From: Maledivibacter sp.
Lineage (GTDB): Bacteria; Bacillota; Clostridia; Peptostreptococcales; Caminicellaceae
NCBI GenBank assembly: GCA_025210375.1
Contig: JAOASB010000004.1
Coordinates: 1 to 64,000, forward strand
Length of the DNA stretch: 64,000 nt
Reading direction: 5' to 3'
A model generated the notes under the pieces. The model had not been told where the DNA came from. It ran no database searches and saw nothing but the letters and a program-made list of their open reading frames with translations. Positions 8,245-18,294 of the stretch are shown here, piece after piece; the first letter of the stretch is position 1, and each line of letters begins with the position of its first letter. The position numbers and the translations under genes are program-made.

Positions 8245-9597
8245 ATGAAAAAAGTATTGGCTTTATTAATTTCAGTTTGTTTATTGGTATCACTTGCTGC
8301 TTGTTCTGAAAATAGTGAAACCACTGATTCAAAAAGTGAATCACAGGAAAAGGTTTTAAAGATTGCCGGTTTAAATGGTGGGTATGGCGATGAGCATTGG
8401 AAAGAGTTAGCTTCTAAATTCGAAGCCGCAAATGATGGAGTTAAAGTTGAACTTACACTTGAAAAGAATATTGCTGAAGTCTTAAGACCTCAAATTCAAG
8501 CTAAAAATGTTCCCGATATTATATATTTGGCTGTTGGGGCTGAGGGCAAATTAACGGATACTTTGATAAAAGAGAGAGCTATACAGGATATAACAGATGT
8601 GTTTGATATGGAAGTTCCCGGTGAAGGTGTTAAAGTTAAGGATAAAATAGTGCCAGGCTTTACGGATACTTTAATAACAAAACCATATGGAGATGGTAAA
8701 ATATATTTGGCACCATTATTTTACGCACCCTGTGGACTTTTTTATAACCAAGACCTTTTTGGAGAAGGAAAATATAAATTCCCTGAAACTTGGGATGAAC
8801 TATTAGCCCTTGGAGAAACTGCTAAGAGTGATGGTATATCTTTATTTACTTATCCAACCACTGGATACTTTGATGCATTCTTCTATGCCCTTCTTAATGA
8901 AGTAGGAGGATCAGAATTGTTTAACAATGCGATGAATTACGAGGAAAAAGCTTGGACAAGTAATGAAGCAACTAAGGCATTTGAATTAATAGGAGAATTA
9001 GCTAAGTATACCCATCCAGATACAGTATCTCAAGCAAATGGGGAAGGATTTACAAAAAATCAACAGCTAATATTAGACAATAAAGCGTTATTTATACCTA
9101 ATGGAACTTGGTTACCGGGAGAAATGAAGGATGCACCTAGAGCAGATGGATTTAAATGGGGATTTACAGCCTTACCAAAGGTTAAAGCAGGTGGAAATGC
9201 TTATTCCTATACATTCTTTGAGCAAATGTATATACCAGAAGGGGCTAAGGAGGTTGACCTTGCTAAAAAATTCATGGCATATATGTATTCTGATGAGGCC
9301 GCAAAAATAATTCATGAAAAATCTGGTGCAGTACAACCAATAGTTGGGGTATCAAAATTTATGACTGAGGGAGATCAGAACAAGCTATTCTACTCAGTAT
9401 ATGATAATGGTGCTAAAGCTGCCATGGGTGGATTTGCAGCGGCTCCTCCAGTAGAAGGAGTTGACCTTACAAGCGGAGATGGGATTCTTTTTGGAACAGT
9501 AAATTCTATTGTATCGAAGAATAAAACTGTAGAACAGTGGCAGAACGAAGTTGTTGAAGCCGCGGCTAAGATCCGAGAAGCGATAAATGCCCAATAA
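8245..9597 (+). CDS. Sugar ABC transporter substrate-binding lipoprotein
   Basis: 450 residues, family 1 extracellular solute-binding protein. The signal peptide ends in a lipobox LAAC with the lipidated cysteine at residue 20. The body has the usual alternating fold (YYAPCGLFYNQDLFG-type region about 165-180). It captures an oligosaccharide outside the membrane for the two permeases downstream. From context the ligand is expected to be galacto-N-biose or lacto-N-biose. No ATPase gene lies in the operon, so a shared MsmK-type ATPase elsewhere must energise it. ATG 8245 has AGGGGGAGA upstream. Confidence 0.88.
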   Translation: MKKVLALLISVCLLVSLAACSENSETTDSKSESQEKVLKIAGLNGGYGDEHWKELASKFEAANDGVKVELTLEKNIAEVLRPQIQAKNVPDIIYLAVGAEGKLTDTLIKERAIQDITDVFDMEVPGEGVKVKDKIVPGFTDTLITKPYGDGKIYLAPLFYAPCGLFYNQDLFGEGKYKFPETWDELLALGETAKSDGISLFTYPTTGYFDAFFYALLNEVGGSELFNNAMNYEEKAWTSNEATKAFELIGELAKYTHPDTVSQANGEGFTKNQQLILDNKALFIPNGTWLPGEMKDAPRADGFKWGFTALPKVKAGGNAYSYTFFEQMYIPEGAKEVDLAKKFMAYMYSDEAAKIIHEKSGAVQPIVGVSKFMTEGDQNKLFYSVYDNGAKAAMGGFAAAPPVEGVDLTSGDGILFGTVNSIVSKNKTVEQWQNEVVEAAAKIREAINAQ

Positions 9598-9616
9598 CCA
9601 CTTTAAAAGTAGAGTT

Positions 9617-9653
9617 ACAGTATGGTGGATAAATTATCCACCATACTGTTTAT
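9617..9653 (+). terminator. Attenuating hairpin between binding protein and permeases
   Basis: A perfect 15-bp stem (ACAGTATGGTGGATA at 9617-9631; partner 9635-9649) with a 3-base loop and a short T run. Such hairpins let the binding protein be made in excess over the permeases. Confidence 0.75.
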
Positions 9654-9669
9654 TATGAGGAGGGAAATT

Positions 9670-10560
9670 GTGAATAACAGAAGTTTGAAATTATTTATTA
9701 TTATTTGTCTTACTCCTGCACTCATGTTATTTTCAATTTTTATGATAATTCCAACCCTAAGTGTATTTAAAATGTCGTTATATAAGTGGGGCGGATTGTC
9801 AGCAAAAAAAGCTTTTGTAGGACTAAATAATTTTAAAATTTTGATAGGAGATGCCAATTTTTTAAGATCTTTTGAGAATACAATTTTTATTATTGTGATG
9901 GTTAGCATTATAACAATGACCATAGCAATAGCATTTGCATCGATTTTGGTTCGCGAAAATATTAAGGGTGAAAATTTTTTCAGAATTATATTTTATATAC
10001 CTAATATTTTATCCGTTGTAGTTATATCATCTATTTTCTCAGCAATATATGATCCCAGCCAAGGTCTTATAAATAGCTTTTTTAAAATATTAAAGCCAGA
10101 GAGTTGGGTAAATATACAGTTTCTTGGGAACCAAAGAATTGTAATTTATTCTATAGCTGGAGCAATGATTTGGCAGGCTATAGGGTATTATATGGTAATG
10201 TACATGGCTAGTATGTGTTCCATACCAGTTCAGTTATATGAGGCGGCGGAATTAGATGGTGCAGGTAAGATAAGACAATTCTTTGATATCACTTTGCCTT
10301 TAGTTTGGGATACAATTAGGACAACTCTAACCTTTTTTATCATAAGTTCTATCAATTTAAGTTTCCTATTTGTAAAGGTAATGACTAGTGGAGGCCCAGA
10401 TGGATCATCGGAGGTATTCTTAAGTTACCTATATAAACAAGCCTATAACAATGCAAGTTATGGTTATGGCATGGCTATAGGGGTCATAGTTTTCTTATTT
10501 TCATTCTTATTATCTGGTATTATTAACAAAATAACAAAACGTGAAACCTTACAGTACTAG
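9670..10560 (+). CDS. Sugar ABC permease, MalF type
   Basis: 296 residues with about six membrane segments and the binding-protein-dependent transport signature EAAELDGAGKIRQFFDITLP (EAA loop, about 195-215), which docks the ATPase. GTG 9670 is chosen because GAGGAGGG lies at 9657-9664; in-frame codons upstream fall inside the terminator hairpin. It pairs with the MalG-type permease that starts 10 bases after its stop. Confidence 0.88.
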   Translation: MNNRSLKLFIIICLTPALMLFSIFMIIPTLSVFKMSLYKWGGLSAKKAFVGLNNFKILIGDANFLRSFENTIFIIVMVSIITMTIAIAFASILVRENIKGENFFRIIFYIPNILSVVVISSIFSAIYDPSQGLINSFFKILKPESWVNIQFLGNQRIVIYSIAGAMIWQAIGYYMVMYMASMCSIPVQLYEAAELDGAGKIRQFFDITLPLVWDTIRTTLTFFIISSINLSFLFVKVMTSGGPDGSSEVFLSYLYKQAYNNASYGYGMAIGVIVFLFSFLLSGIINKITKRETLQY

Positions 10561-10569
10561 GAGGGGCAT

Positions 10570-11454
10570 ATGGATAAGAAAAGGAACTTGATAAAAGCTG
10601 ATACTATTTATAGATTATTTATATATGCTGCGTTAATAACTTTAGCTATTAGTATAATAGTACCAGTATTATGGGTGTTTATGGCGTCAATCAAAGAGAA
10701 TTCAGAGTTTTATGGTAATCCTTGGGCTCTACCAAAGGGATTCCATTTTACAAACTTTATAGATGCAATTGAAAAAGCAAAAATGGGGGAGTACTTTTTA
10801 AATTCAGTTACAGTAACATCCTTAGCGCTAGTTATATTATTAGTGGTTGCTATTCCGGCTGCATATGTTTTAGCTAGATTTGAATTTAAGGGTAAAAAGA
10901 TTTTGAATAGACTATTTATGGCCGGTCTTTTTATCAATATAAATTATATCGTTGTCCCAATATTTTTAATGTTATTAGGCTGGGATGGATATATTATGAG
11001 AATCTTTGGTAAAGGGATATTTTTAGATAATATTATTGTGTTAGCTATAGTTTATGCTTCGTCGGCAATACCATTCACAATCTATTTGATATCCAACTAT
11101 TTTAGAACATTACCCAAAGCCTATGAAGAAGCAGCCTTTATAGATGGGTGCGGATACTTTAGAACTATGCTTAGTATAATGATTCCTATGATAAGACCTA
11201 GTATTATAACGGTTGTGTTATTCAATTTCTTAGCTTTTTGGAATGAGTATATTATAGCCTTAACCTTGATGACAGGATCATCAAAAACTTTACCAGTAGG
11301 GTTAATAAATCTAATGCAATCTCAAAAGGCAGCAGCCAATTATGGGCAATTGTACGCAGGACTGGTAATAGTAATGATTCCAACATTAGTTTTGTATATC
11401 CTAGTACAGAAAAAATTAACACAGGGAATGAGTATTGGAGGAGTAAAGGAGTGA
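10570..11454 (+). CDS. Sugar ABC permease, MalG type
   Basis: 294 residues, six predicted membrane segments, EAA loop EEAAFIDGCGYFRTMLSIMI at about 190-209. The ribosome site AGGAGGGG lies at 10559-10566. Its TGA overlaps the GTG ahead of the phosphorylase gene. It forms the membrane channel of the importer with the upstream MalF-type protein. Confidence 0.88.
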   Translation: MDKKRNLIKADTIYRLFIYAALITLAISIIVPVLWVFMASIKENSEFYGNPWALPKGFHFTNFIDAIEKAKMGEYFLNSVTVTSLALVILLVVAIPAAYVLARFEFKGKKILNRLFMAGLFININYIVVPIFLMLLGWDGYIMRIFGKGIFLDNIIVLAIVYASSAIPFTIYLISNYFRTLPKAYEEAAFIDGCGYFRTMLSIMIPMIRPSIITVVLFNFLAFWNEYIIALTLMTGSSKTLPVGLINLMQSQKAAANYGQLYAGLVIVMIPTLVLYILVQKKLTQGMSIGGVKE

Positions 11455-11459
11455 TGAAA

Positions 11460-13622
11460 ATGTTAAAATCTAAGGGTAATGTAACACTCCCTAGTGAAGA
11501 AGGGTTTTTAGAAGAAACAAAGGAGATATTAGAAAGGCTGGGGGCCGATGCAATTAGGGATAGTGATGGGACTAAACTCTCAAAAGATATAAAAAATTTG
11601 GATGCAAAGATTTATACCACCTATTTTGTAAGTAGAGGGCACAATGATTTCGCAAAGCAAAATATGAAGGAATGTCAACAGTTCTACTTAATGAGCAAAT
11701 TTAATTTAGCAGATTCTATAAAGTTAGAAATATTCTTTATGGAAGATTATTTTCCTCAGCAGATAAGACCCGATTATGATCATGATCCTAAGAAATGGTG
11801 GGAAGTTATAGATAGAACTACGGGAGAAGTCGTAGATAGCGAAAAATGGGATGTAGATAAAACAGAAAACAAAGTAACAATCCATGAATCAAAGCCCTTT
11901 CATGAATATACAGTTTCATTTTTAGTATATGCTATATGGGATCCAACACAAATGTATAATCACATAACAAATAACTGGGGAGAAAAGGAACATGACATCC
12001 CCTTTGATGTAAGAAGATCTAAATCTGCAAAATATATATTAGATCATATTGATAACTGGCTTGAAGAAAATGAGCATACGGATGTAGTAAGATTCACAAC
12101 ATTCTTTTATCATTTCACACTTGTATTTAACAACATAGGAAAAGAAAAGTTTGTGGATTGGTTTGGATATAGTGCAAGTGTATCAACGGCAGCCTTAGAA
12201 GCATTTGAGAAAGAAAAGGGTTACAGATTAAGACCAGAGGATATAATTGACCAGGGTTACTATAATACTTCTTTTAGAATACCTACAAAGGAATTCCTAG
12301 ATTTTATGGACTTTCAACAAAACTTTGTATCAAAAACCGCTAAGAAGTTAGTTGATAAGGTACATGAATCTGGCAAAGAGGCCATGATGTTTTTAGGAGA
12401 CAACTGGATTGGTACAGAGCCTTACGGTAAATATTTTGATAGTATAGGATTAGACGCTGTTGTTGGTTCCGTTAATAGTGGGGCTACCCTAAGAATGATT
12501 TCAGAAATTCCAGGGGTTAAATATACGGAAGGAAGATTCTTACCATATTTCTTCCCGGATACCTTTAGAGAAGGTAATGACCCCACAGTTGAAGCAAAAA
12601 CAAATTGGATATCTGCAAGACGTGCTATTATGAGGAAGCCCGTCGATAGAATTGGTTATGGTGGATATCTATCCTTAGCCTATAAGTTCCCTAAATTTAT
12701 AGATTATATTGAAAATGTATGTAATGAATTTAGGGGAATCTATAATAACATTAAGGGTATAAAGCCATATTGTGGGTTGAAGGTTGGAATTCTTAACTCT
12801 TGGGGGAAAATCAGATCTTGGCAAACCCATATGGTTGCCCATGCCCTATGGTATAAACAGATTTATTCATACCTCGGAATACTTGAATGTTTAAGTGGTG
12901 CTAGCGTAGATGTTTCATTTATTAGTTTTAGTGAAGTAAAGGAAAAAGGAATCCCACGGGATATAGATGTATTAATAAATGCTGGAGACCATGATACGGC
13001 ATTTAGCGGAGGCAAGGAATGGCTTGATAAAAATCTTATAACTACTATTAGGAAATGGATATATAATGGTGGTGGCTTTGTAGGTGTGGGAGAACCATCT
13101 GCGAAACATTATCAAGGTAGATATTTTCAATTAGCTGATGCCTTAGGGGTGGATAAGGAACTAGGTTTCTCCTTAAGTACAGATAAATATTTTATAAAAC
13201 AAGAAGATAAACATTTTATAACCGAAGATGCAATAAATACAATTGATTTTGGAGAAAGTATGAAGAATATTTATTCATTAAGTGATAAAACAGAAATTCT
13301 TGAGTATAGCAATGGAGAAATCCACTTATCTGCTAATGAATATGGAAAGGGTAGATGTGTTTATATAGCAGGACTTCCATATAATCAAGATAATACTCGA
13401 CTACTATTAAGAAGTATGTATTATTGTGCCCACAAGGAAGAGCAATTATATAAATGGTTTGCTGATAATATCTTTGTAGAAGTACATGCATATCCTGAAA
13501 TCAAGAAATATGCTATAGTAAATAATTCAGATAGTCCTCAAAAATCTGTGATTTATAATGGAGAAGGCAATACTTTCGACGTAAATCTAAAAGCCTGTGA
13601 AATTCGATGGGCTGAAATGTAG
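11460..13622 (+). CDS. lnpA: 1,3-beta-galactosyl-N-acetylhexosamine phosphorylase (GH112)
   Basis: 720 residues, the full length of GH112 enzymes. The N-terminus (GNVTLPSEEGFLEETKEILE) and the barrel motif MMFLGDNWIGTEPYG match family members; D314 in this motif corresponds to the likely general acid. The enzyme phosphorolyses galacto-N-biose or lacto-N-biose inside the cell to galactose-1-phosphate and GalNAc/GlcNAc, saving one ATP. Close relatives act on galactosyl-rhamnose, so the exact acceptor is uncertain. ATG 11460 is chosen: AAGGAG at 11445-11450 is 9 bases upstream, whereas GTG 11451 and ATG 11454 are too close. Last large gene of the ABC operon. Confidence 0.87.
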   Translation: MLKSKGNVTLPSEEGFLEETKEILERLGADAIRDSDGTKLSKDIKNLDAKIYTTYFVSRGHNDFAKQNMKECQQFYLMSKFNLADSIKLEIFFMEDYFPQQIRPDYDHDPKKWWEVIDRTTGEVVDSEKWDVDKTENKVTIHESKPFHEYTVSFLVYAIWDPTQMYNHITNNWGEKEHDIPFDVRRSKSAKYILDHIDNWLEENEHTDVVRFTTFFYHFTLVFNNIGKEKFVDWFGYSASVSTAALEAFEKEKGYRLRPEDIIDQGYYNTSFRIPTKEFLDFMDFQQNFVSKTAKKLVDKVHESGKEAMMFLGDNWIGTEPYGKYFDSIGLDAVVGSVNSGATLRMISEIPGVKYTEGRFLPYFFPDTFREGNDPTVEAKTNWISARRAIMRKPVDRIGYGGYLSLAYKFPKFIDYIENVCNEFRGIYNNIKGIKPYCGLKVGILNSWGKIRSWQTHMVAHALWYKQIYSYLGILECLSGASVDVSFISFSEVKEKGIPRDIDVLINAGDHDTAFSGGKEWLDKNLITTIRKWIYNGGGFVGVGEPSAKHYQGRYFQLADALGVDKELGFSLSTDKYFIKQEDKHFITEDAINTIDFGESMKNIYSLSDKTEILEYSNGEIHLSANEYGKGRCVYIAGLPYNQDNTRLLLRSMYYCAHKEEQLYKWFADNIFVEVHAYPEIKKYAIVNNSDSPQKSVIYNGEGNTFDVNLKACEIRWAEM

Positions 13623-13633
13623 TGGGTGATTAA

Positions 13634-13798
13634 ATGAAAAAAATTAAAATTTTAAGTGAAGCCATTATTTTTATTCTCTCGGTGTTTTTAGTTATAAAGG
13701 GTCAAAGTATAAAGAATTATCTGGGATTATTGATTATGTTAATAGGGCTTTTCGGGATTTTATTTGAATTATATTTATACAATAAAAAGAATAGATGA
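13634..13798 (+). CDS. DUF6903-like small membrane protein
   Basis: A 54-residue, two-helix membrane protein: helices about 8-22 and 29-47, ending LFELYLYNKKNR. The pattern of a short hydrophobic pair ending in LYxYNKK resembles the DUF6903 family as I remember it. It starts 12 bases after the phosphorylase stop and probably belongs to that operon, perhaps as an accessory of the transporter. Function unknown; the ribosome site is a weak GGGTGAT. Confidence 0.65.
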   Translation: MKKIKILSEAIIFILSVFLVIKGQSIKNYLGLLIMLIGLFGILFELYLYNKKNR

Positions 13799-13804
13799 CT
13801 AACT

Positions 13805-13929
13805 GAGTAAATTGCATAATCACTTTTTATAAAAAACATACCATCAAATATGCCTATATATTAAGTAATTAAATCAAGGATGATATTCCCATATTAGGCT
13901 CAGCTAAGTAAGGGTTATGCAATTTCCTC
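13805..13929 (+). repeat. Family A element, copy A1 (shortened)
   Basis: 125 bp. It keeps both ends (GAGTAAATTGCATAAT and GTTATGCAATTTCCTC) and the inner CCATCAAATATGC block but lacks the segment around CTACATGTAG. The flanks AACT and AAAT do not match, unlike most copies. Confidence 0.8.
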
Positions 13930-13986
13930 AAATATAAAATAATCCCCCTAAAACAAATTGAACTGATGTTTAGGGGTTAGGTGAAT

Positions 13987-14328
13987 TTAAGTAATGTTTG
14001 AATTTTCTAGAAATTCTATATATGCTAATATATGTTTATTAAATTTTGAAGTATGGTTTGATAAAGACATTAATATTTGTTCGATCAATGCATTTGGAGA
14101 GACATCACAGGATGTAATTAATAGATGATTTGGGGTTATTTTTAAGGCTTCGCAGATTTTCATAACTGTTTCCAATGATGGAGTGGTATTGCCCCTTTCA
14201 ATATTTCCTATATATTGTACTGAAAGACCAGTTAGTCCTGCAAGCTTTTCTTGGGTTAATTCCTCTTCAAGCCTATATTTTTTGATGCTTTTCCCAAGTA
14301 TTTTCAAATTGATAATTTTATCTTCCAA
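13987..14328 (-). CDS. XRE-family transcriptional regulator
   Basis: 113 residues with an N-terminal helix-turn-helix (about 10-65; LTQEKLAGLTGLSVQYIGNIE) and a C-terminal helical tail. The start is TTG 14328, supported by AGGAGGTGA just upstream. Stand-alone and divergent from the chemoreceptor region; no target is evident. A long palindrome and two family B elements occupy the 580 bases between its start and the chemoreceptor. Confidence 0.82.
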   Translation of the reverse strand: MEDKIINLKILGKSIKKYRLEEELTQEKLAGLTGLSVQYIGNIERGNTTPSLETVMKICEALKITPNHLLITSCDVSPNALIEQILMSLSNHTSKFNKHILAYIEFLENSNIT

Positions 14329-14376
14329 GGTATCACCTCCTATAACTATAGAATATGTTTAATTGATATATTTAAT

Positions 14377-14414
14377 AAGCAACTATAAAGAGTAATTACT
14401 CTTTATAGTTGCTT
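14377..14414. repeat. Perfect 18-bp inverted repeat
   Basis: AAGCAACTATAAAGAGTA (14377-14394) is followed after two bases by its exact reverse complement (14397-14414). Near-palindromic, able to extrude a cruciform or, read rightward, to act as a terminator (GATTTT follows). It lies upstream of the XRE gene, so it is not that gene's terminator. Confidence 0.75.
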
Positions 14415-14517
14415 GATTTTATGCTATAATTACAAAAAATGCTGTGATAAAACAAATTTTGCATTAGTTTATCATGAAAAAATGTTTTAAATTGTGATGT
14501 TTAATCTAAAAAAACAA

Positions 14518-14630
14518 TACAGAGGCTTCAGTCAAAGCTTTAATTCATATATATGAAAAATCCCCAGAAGCATGGGATATATGGGATATTCTGATATATG
14601 CAAATTAAGATTTACTTGGAACTCTCTATA
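14518..14630 (+). repeat. Family B element, copy B2
   Basis: About 113 bp between TACA (14518-14521) and TATA (14627-14630). A more diverged copy, with the core CCCCAGAAGCATGGGATAT. Confidence 0.7.
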
Positions 14631-14782
14631 AAATAAAGTTTTTTAAAATTTTTTTTTGTTAAAGAAAAAAATATTATAGCCGATATATTCAAATGGTTAT
14701 GCTGATATGGGGGGCTTATATATGGGTATAGATTTAACAAGTGCTTTGAAAAGTCAGATATAAAAAATATGTGAATATTAAG

Positions 14783-14886
14783 TATAGATATTCCAGTTAA
14801 ACAGTTAATTTATACACATCAAAAATCCCTAGAAACATCGGATATTTTGATATGTATAAATTAAGTTTAACTTTGGGAAATCTATA
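14783..14886 (+). repeat. Family B element, copy B3
   Basis: 104 bp flanked by TATA on both sides, nearly identical to B1. It ends 23 bases before the second chemoreceptor's ATG. Thus both chemoreceptors in the window carry a B element in the same orientation directly upstream. Confidence 0.82.
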
Positions 14887-14909
14887 TTATTAATCAAGGG
14901 GGCTAAGAA

Positions 14910-17006
14910 ATGAAGTTGAAAACACGTTTAATATTTGTAAATTTAGGAGTAATGGTTATCCTATCAGCATTTGTTATGGGTTATTTAATGATTGATGCAT
15001 ATATAAATGTAAAGGAAGAACGTGTAGAAAAAATTCAGATGCAAACAGATAATATTTCCAATGAGATGGAAGCGATTTTAAATGAAGCTTCAGATGATGC
15101 ACAGACTTTGGCCAGTACATTGATTCGGATAAAGAAAAGTGGAGAACCAAGTAGAGATATGGTTAATGCATTACTAAAGGATGTGTTGGAAAATAACAAA
15201 GACTGTACATCGGTATGGGCAGTTTGGGAGCCAAATGCCTTTGATGAGAAGGACATAGAGAATATCAATGCTAGGGGAGCAAATGGTACAGGCCGATATG
15301 TGCCATTATGGGAGAGAAATGGAGAAAATCTTGCCTTTAGAAGCTGTGTAAATGTTGATGGTGAATACTACGATGTACCGAAAAAAACGAGAAAGAGATA
15401 TATAACAGATCCCACTATATATCAAGTCAATGGAAAGAATAATATAGTAATATCTTTTTCTGAACCAATCATAGTGGATGGAAAGTTTCTAGGGGTTGCT
15501 GGATTAGACATATCACTGGAAATGCTTGTTCAAATAAATTCGCAAGTAAAATTATTTGAAAAGGGATTTGGTAGATTAGTGAATGACAAAGGATTGGTAT
15601 TAGCACATCCCGAACAAAATAGAGTAGACAAAATTGGAGGGGAGTTTGAAGGGGATAAAGGAAAAGAATACTTAGACAAAATACATAATGGAGAAAAGTT
15701 CATGAATACCTCATGGTCAACTAGTATGGAACAATATGTATATAAATACTATACTCCCATTAATTTTCAAGGAAGTGATCTTAAATGGTCATATACAACT
15801 ATTGTTCCTAAGAAAGAGCTAATGAAAGATATTAATCACATGATTAGACTTATGATCACTATAACAGTTATTGGAATAGTTATAGTAGGAAGTATTCTTC
15901 ATTATAATAGTAGGTATGTAGTTGATTCCATAGCTGTGCTTTCAGATACCATCGTAAGGTTATCAAGGTATAATCTGACTTTTGATGAAAATAATAAGCT
16001 ATTACAATTCTTAAAAAGAAAAGATGAAATTGGCGAAATGTCAAATTCAGTGGCAACAATGCAGAATAATTTTATTGGGTTGATTAAGCAAGTACAGGAT
16101 GTATCAAGTCATGTTTCTACATCTTCAGAAGAGTTAAGTGAAACCGCACAGCAATTAGCAAATAGTTCGGAGGAAGTATCAAAAACCATTGATGAGTTAG
16201 CAAAGGGCGCAATGGATCAAGCTCAGGATACGGAAACAGGGGCGTCTAAAATCAATGATCTTGGGGATTTGATTAATCAAAATCAAACCTATATGGATAA
16301 TGTAAACAGCTCATCGAATAATGTGTATAGATTGACAAATGAAGGATTAGAAGTTATTCAGGATTTAACATATAAAACTAGGGAAAGTGGAGAAGCAACC
16401 AGTCAGATCTCTGAAATTATAGAGGAAACAAATGAGAGTTCTGACAAAATAGGAAAAGCTAGTGGGGTTATAGCATCTATTGCAGAGCAGACAAATTTAT
16501 TGGCATTAAATGCTGCCATTGAAGCAGCAAGAGCAGGTGAAGCCGGTAAAGGGTTTGCAGTGGTAGCAGAGGAAATAAGAAAGCTAGCAGAACAAGCTAC
16601 TTATTCAACTAAAGAAATAGATAGGGTAGTAAATGAATTACTTAAAAATTCTTCAAGAGCAGTTGAGAAGATGGAAGAAGTTAGGGTAATAGTTGATAAA
16701 CAAATTGAGAGTGTTAAAGAAACTGAAGGAAAGTATAAGGAAATATCAGTGGCAGTTGGGTTATCCGAAGGTGCCATTGAAAAAATGAGTGACTCTGTAG
16801 AGGAAATGGAAAACACAAAATCTAATATTCTTGATATCATACAATCACTTTCTGCAATAGCTGAGGAAAATGCCGCTGGTACAGAAGAAGCATCGGCATC
16901 CACACAGCAGCAATCGGCTTCTATCCAAGAAATGGCCGATGCCAGTGGGAATCTTTCAAAATTAGCCATGGAATTACAGCAAACTATATCTAAATTCCAA
17001 ATATAA
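14910..17006 (+). CDS. Methyl-accepting chemotaxis protein, dCache sensor with HAMP
   Basis: 698 residues. Membrane segment about 7-29; extracellular double-Cache-like sensor about 30-310 (contains [14 protein letters not shown] and [19 protein letters not shown], typical of dCache_1); second membrane segment about 312-332; HAMP about 333-390; signalling coiled coil with the tip [20 protein letters not shown]. dCache_1 sensors often bind amino acids, but no specific binding motif can be asserted here. The ribosome site AGGGGG precedes ATG 14910. Confidence 0.93.
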   Translation: MKLKTRLIFVNLGVMVILSAFVMGYLMIDAYINVKEERVEKIQMQTDNISNEMEAILNEASDDAQTLASTLIRIKKSGEPSRDMVNALLKDVLENNKDCTSVWAVWEPNAFDEKDIENINARGANGTGRYVPLWERNGENLAFRSCVNVDGEYYDVPKKTRKRYITDPTIYQVNGKNNIVISFSEPIIVDGKFLGVAGLDISLEMLVQINSQVKLFEKGFGRLVNDKGLVLAHPEQNRVDKIGGEFEGDKGKEYLDKIHNGEKFMNTSWSTSMEQYVYKYYTPINFQGSDLKWSYTTIVPKKELMKDINHMIRLMITITVIGIVIVGSILHYNSRYVVDSIAVLSDTIVRLSRYNLTFDENNKLLQFLKRKDEIGEMSNSVATMQNNFIGLIKQVQDVSSHVSTSSEELSETAQQLANSSEEVSKTIDELAKGAMDQAQDTETGASKINDLGDLINQNQTYMDNVNSSSNNVYRLTNEGLEVIQDLTYKTRESGEATSQISEIIEETNESSDKIGKASGVIASIAEQTNLLALNAAIEAARAGEAGKGFAVVAEEIRKLAEQATYSTKEIDRVVNELLKNSSRAVEKMEEVRVIVDKQIESVKETEGKYKEISVAVGLSEGAIEKMSDSVEEMENTKSNILDIIQSLSAIAEENAAGTEEASASTQQQSASIQEMADASGNLSKLAMELQQTISKFQI

Positions 17007-17067
17007 AATTAACAATACTAACAAAACAGTATGGAGATTTACATAATGATTTTAATGAGGGATAAGG

Positions 17068-17089
17068 GGGCAGGTAGCTGCCCTTTTTT
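17068..17089 (+). terminator. Terminator after second chemoreceptor
   Basis: GGGCAG (17068-17073) pairs with CTGCCC (17078-17083), followed by TTTTTT. It separates the chemoreceptor from the convergent ger operon. Confidence 0.85.
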
Positions 17090-17125
17090 CTTTGGGGAAT
17101 TAAGCTGATGGAAATCATCATAGTT

Positions 17126-18271
17126 TTAATAATCTCCTCGACCCATATTATCTACTTCAATGTCTACATTAACAACTATTTCAGAATCACAAACTACTTC
17201 GTTCCAATCAATACCTTTATGTCTTCCGTATTTGCTTGCAGCGACTTTACCTAATTCAAGACAATCTATTTTATAATCTTTTTGCATTTTATGTATAAAA
17301 TCAGCACTCATTTTTTCCACCCTTTCTTTCATTCTATTCTCAAAAATTTTCATAGTTTCTGGATTAGAATTTATATCAGGTAGCAACTCATTTTCGATTA
17401 TATCTCCCTTTAAAGATAAATTTATATAAAAGCTATATCTATCATCCTTTTTTTCACAGCGAACCTTCCTCGATGTTTGTGCATTATAACCTATGGATTT
17501 CTTTGAGTCCTCTCTCAGTACCAGTATACCCCTTACATCGTTTTCTCTTAATAGATTCATGACCCTTGTCTCGTCTATATCTATCCTTTGAGTCATTTTA
17601 TCTTTTTTGAATAATGCCATTCCCGTAATTTTTAGTTTATTATCTTTTATTTCAATATAGGGTAATACGACGTTTCTTCCCTCTGCCCCAACTCGTACAA
17701 AAACATCTATAAGGTTATAGTTATCAGAAAAAAAATTATTCACCTTAGAATTTTCGATCATACCTTCAATGTAATCTGCAGAATTAGCATATGATGGTAT
17801 CTTAAAATTAAGAATATCTTCGACCCTTCCCTTGCATACAGCCAAAACAACGGTATCGTTAATTGAGGCATCTTTAAAGTCAATATCGATCAAATTTTTT
17901 ATACCAAACTTTGAATATTCCTCACTAAAAATATATGCCTTTTCAACTCCTGTAAGCATTTTTTTATCTAAATATAGCTGTAATTCCTCAATGACATGGG
18001 AAAGTGAATTATCTACTACTGTATAGGTTTTACTACAGACTTTTTCTTCTTCATAGTAATCGTAAAAGGACATGGAAACACTAAATTTTTTATCACAAGG
18101 AGATAGATCAATGCCAAAGCCAGAAGGAATATTAAGGCTTTCAACGGGTAAATACACTACTTCGCTACGGAAATATATGTAGAGTAGTATGAAAAAAATG
18201 AATATAAAGATTCTTTGTTTTTTGATAATTAGATTGTAGAAGGATTTAGTTTTATGGAATTTTTTATGCAT
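17126..18271 (-). CDS. gerAC: Ger(x)C-family germinant receptor subunit
   Basis: 381 residues, third gene of a GerA-type receptor. GerC proteins sit on the outer face of the spore inner membrane. Here the N-terminus has a membrane segment (about 19-36) but no lipobox cysteine, unlike the classic lipoprotein form. The C-terminal Ger(x)C part (about 200-370) includes IENELLPDINSNPETMKIFE. ATG 18271 is chosen because GGAGGTG lies 3-9 bases upstream; the TTG at 18298 that overlaps the previous stop is less likely. Confidence 0.85.
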   Translation of the reverse strand: MHKKFHKTKSFYNLIIKKQRIFIFIFFILLYIYFRSEVVYLPVESLNIPSGFGIDLSPCDKKFSVSMSFYDYYEEEKVCSKTYTVVDNSLSHVIEELQLYLDKKMLTGVEKAYIFSEEYSKFGIKNLIDIDFKDASINDTVVLAVCKGRVEDILNFKIPSYANSADYIEGMIENSKVNNFFSDNYNLIDVFVRVGAEGRNVVLPYIEIKDNKLKITGMALFKKDKMTQRIDIDETRVMNLLRENDVRGILVLREDSKKSIGYNAQTSRKVRCEKKDDRYSFYINLSLKGDIIENELLPDINSNPETMKIFENRMKERVEKMSADFIHKMQKDYKIDCLELGKVAASKYGRHKGIDWNEVVCDSEIVVNVDIEVDNMGRGDY

Positions 18272-18294
18272 AGGCACCTCCAAAATTGGTAAGC

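Noticed and set aside
9615-9669. Earlier start of the MalF-type permease at 9622
   Set aside because: Those codons form the intergenic hairpin; GTG 9670 has GAGGAGGG upstream.
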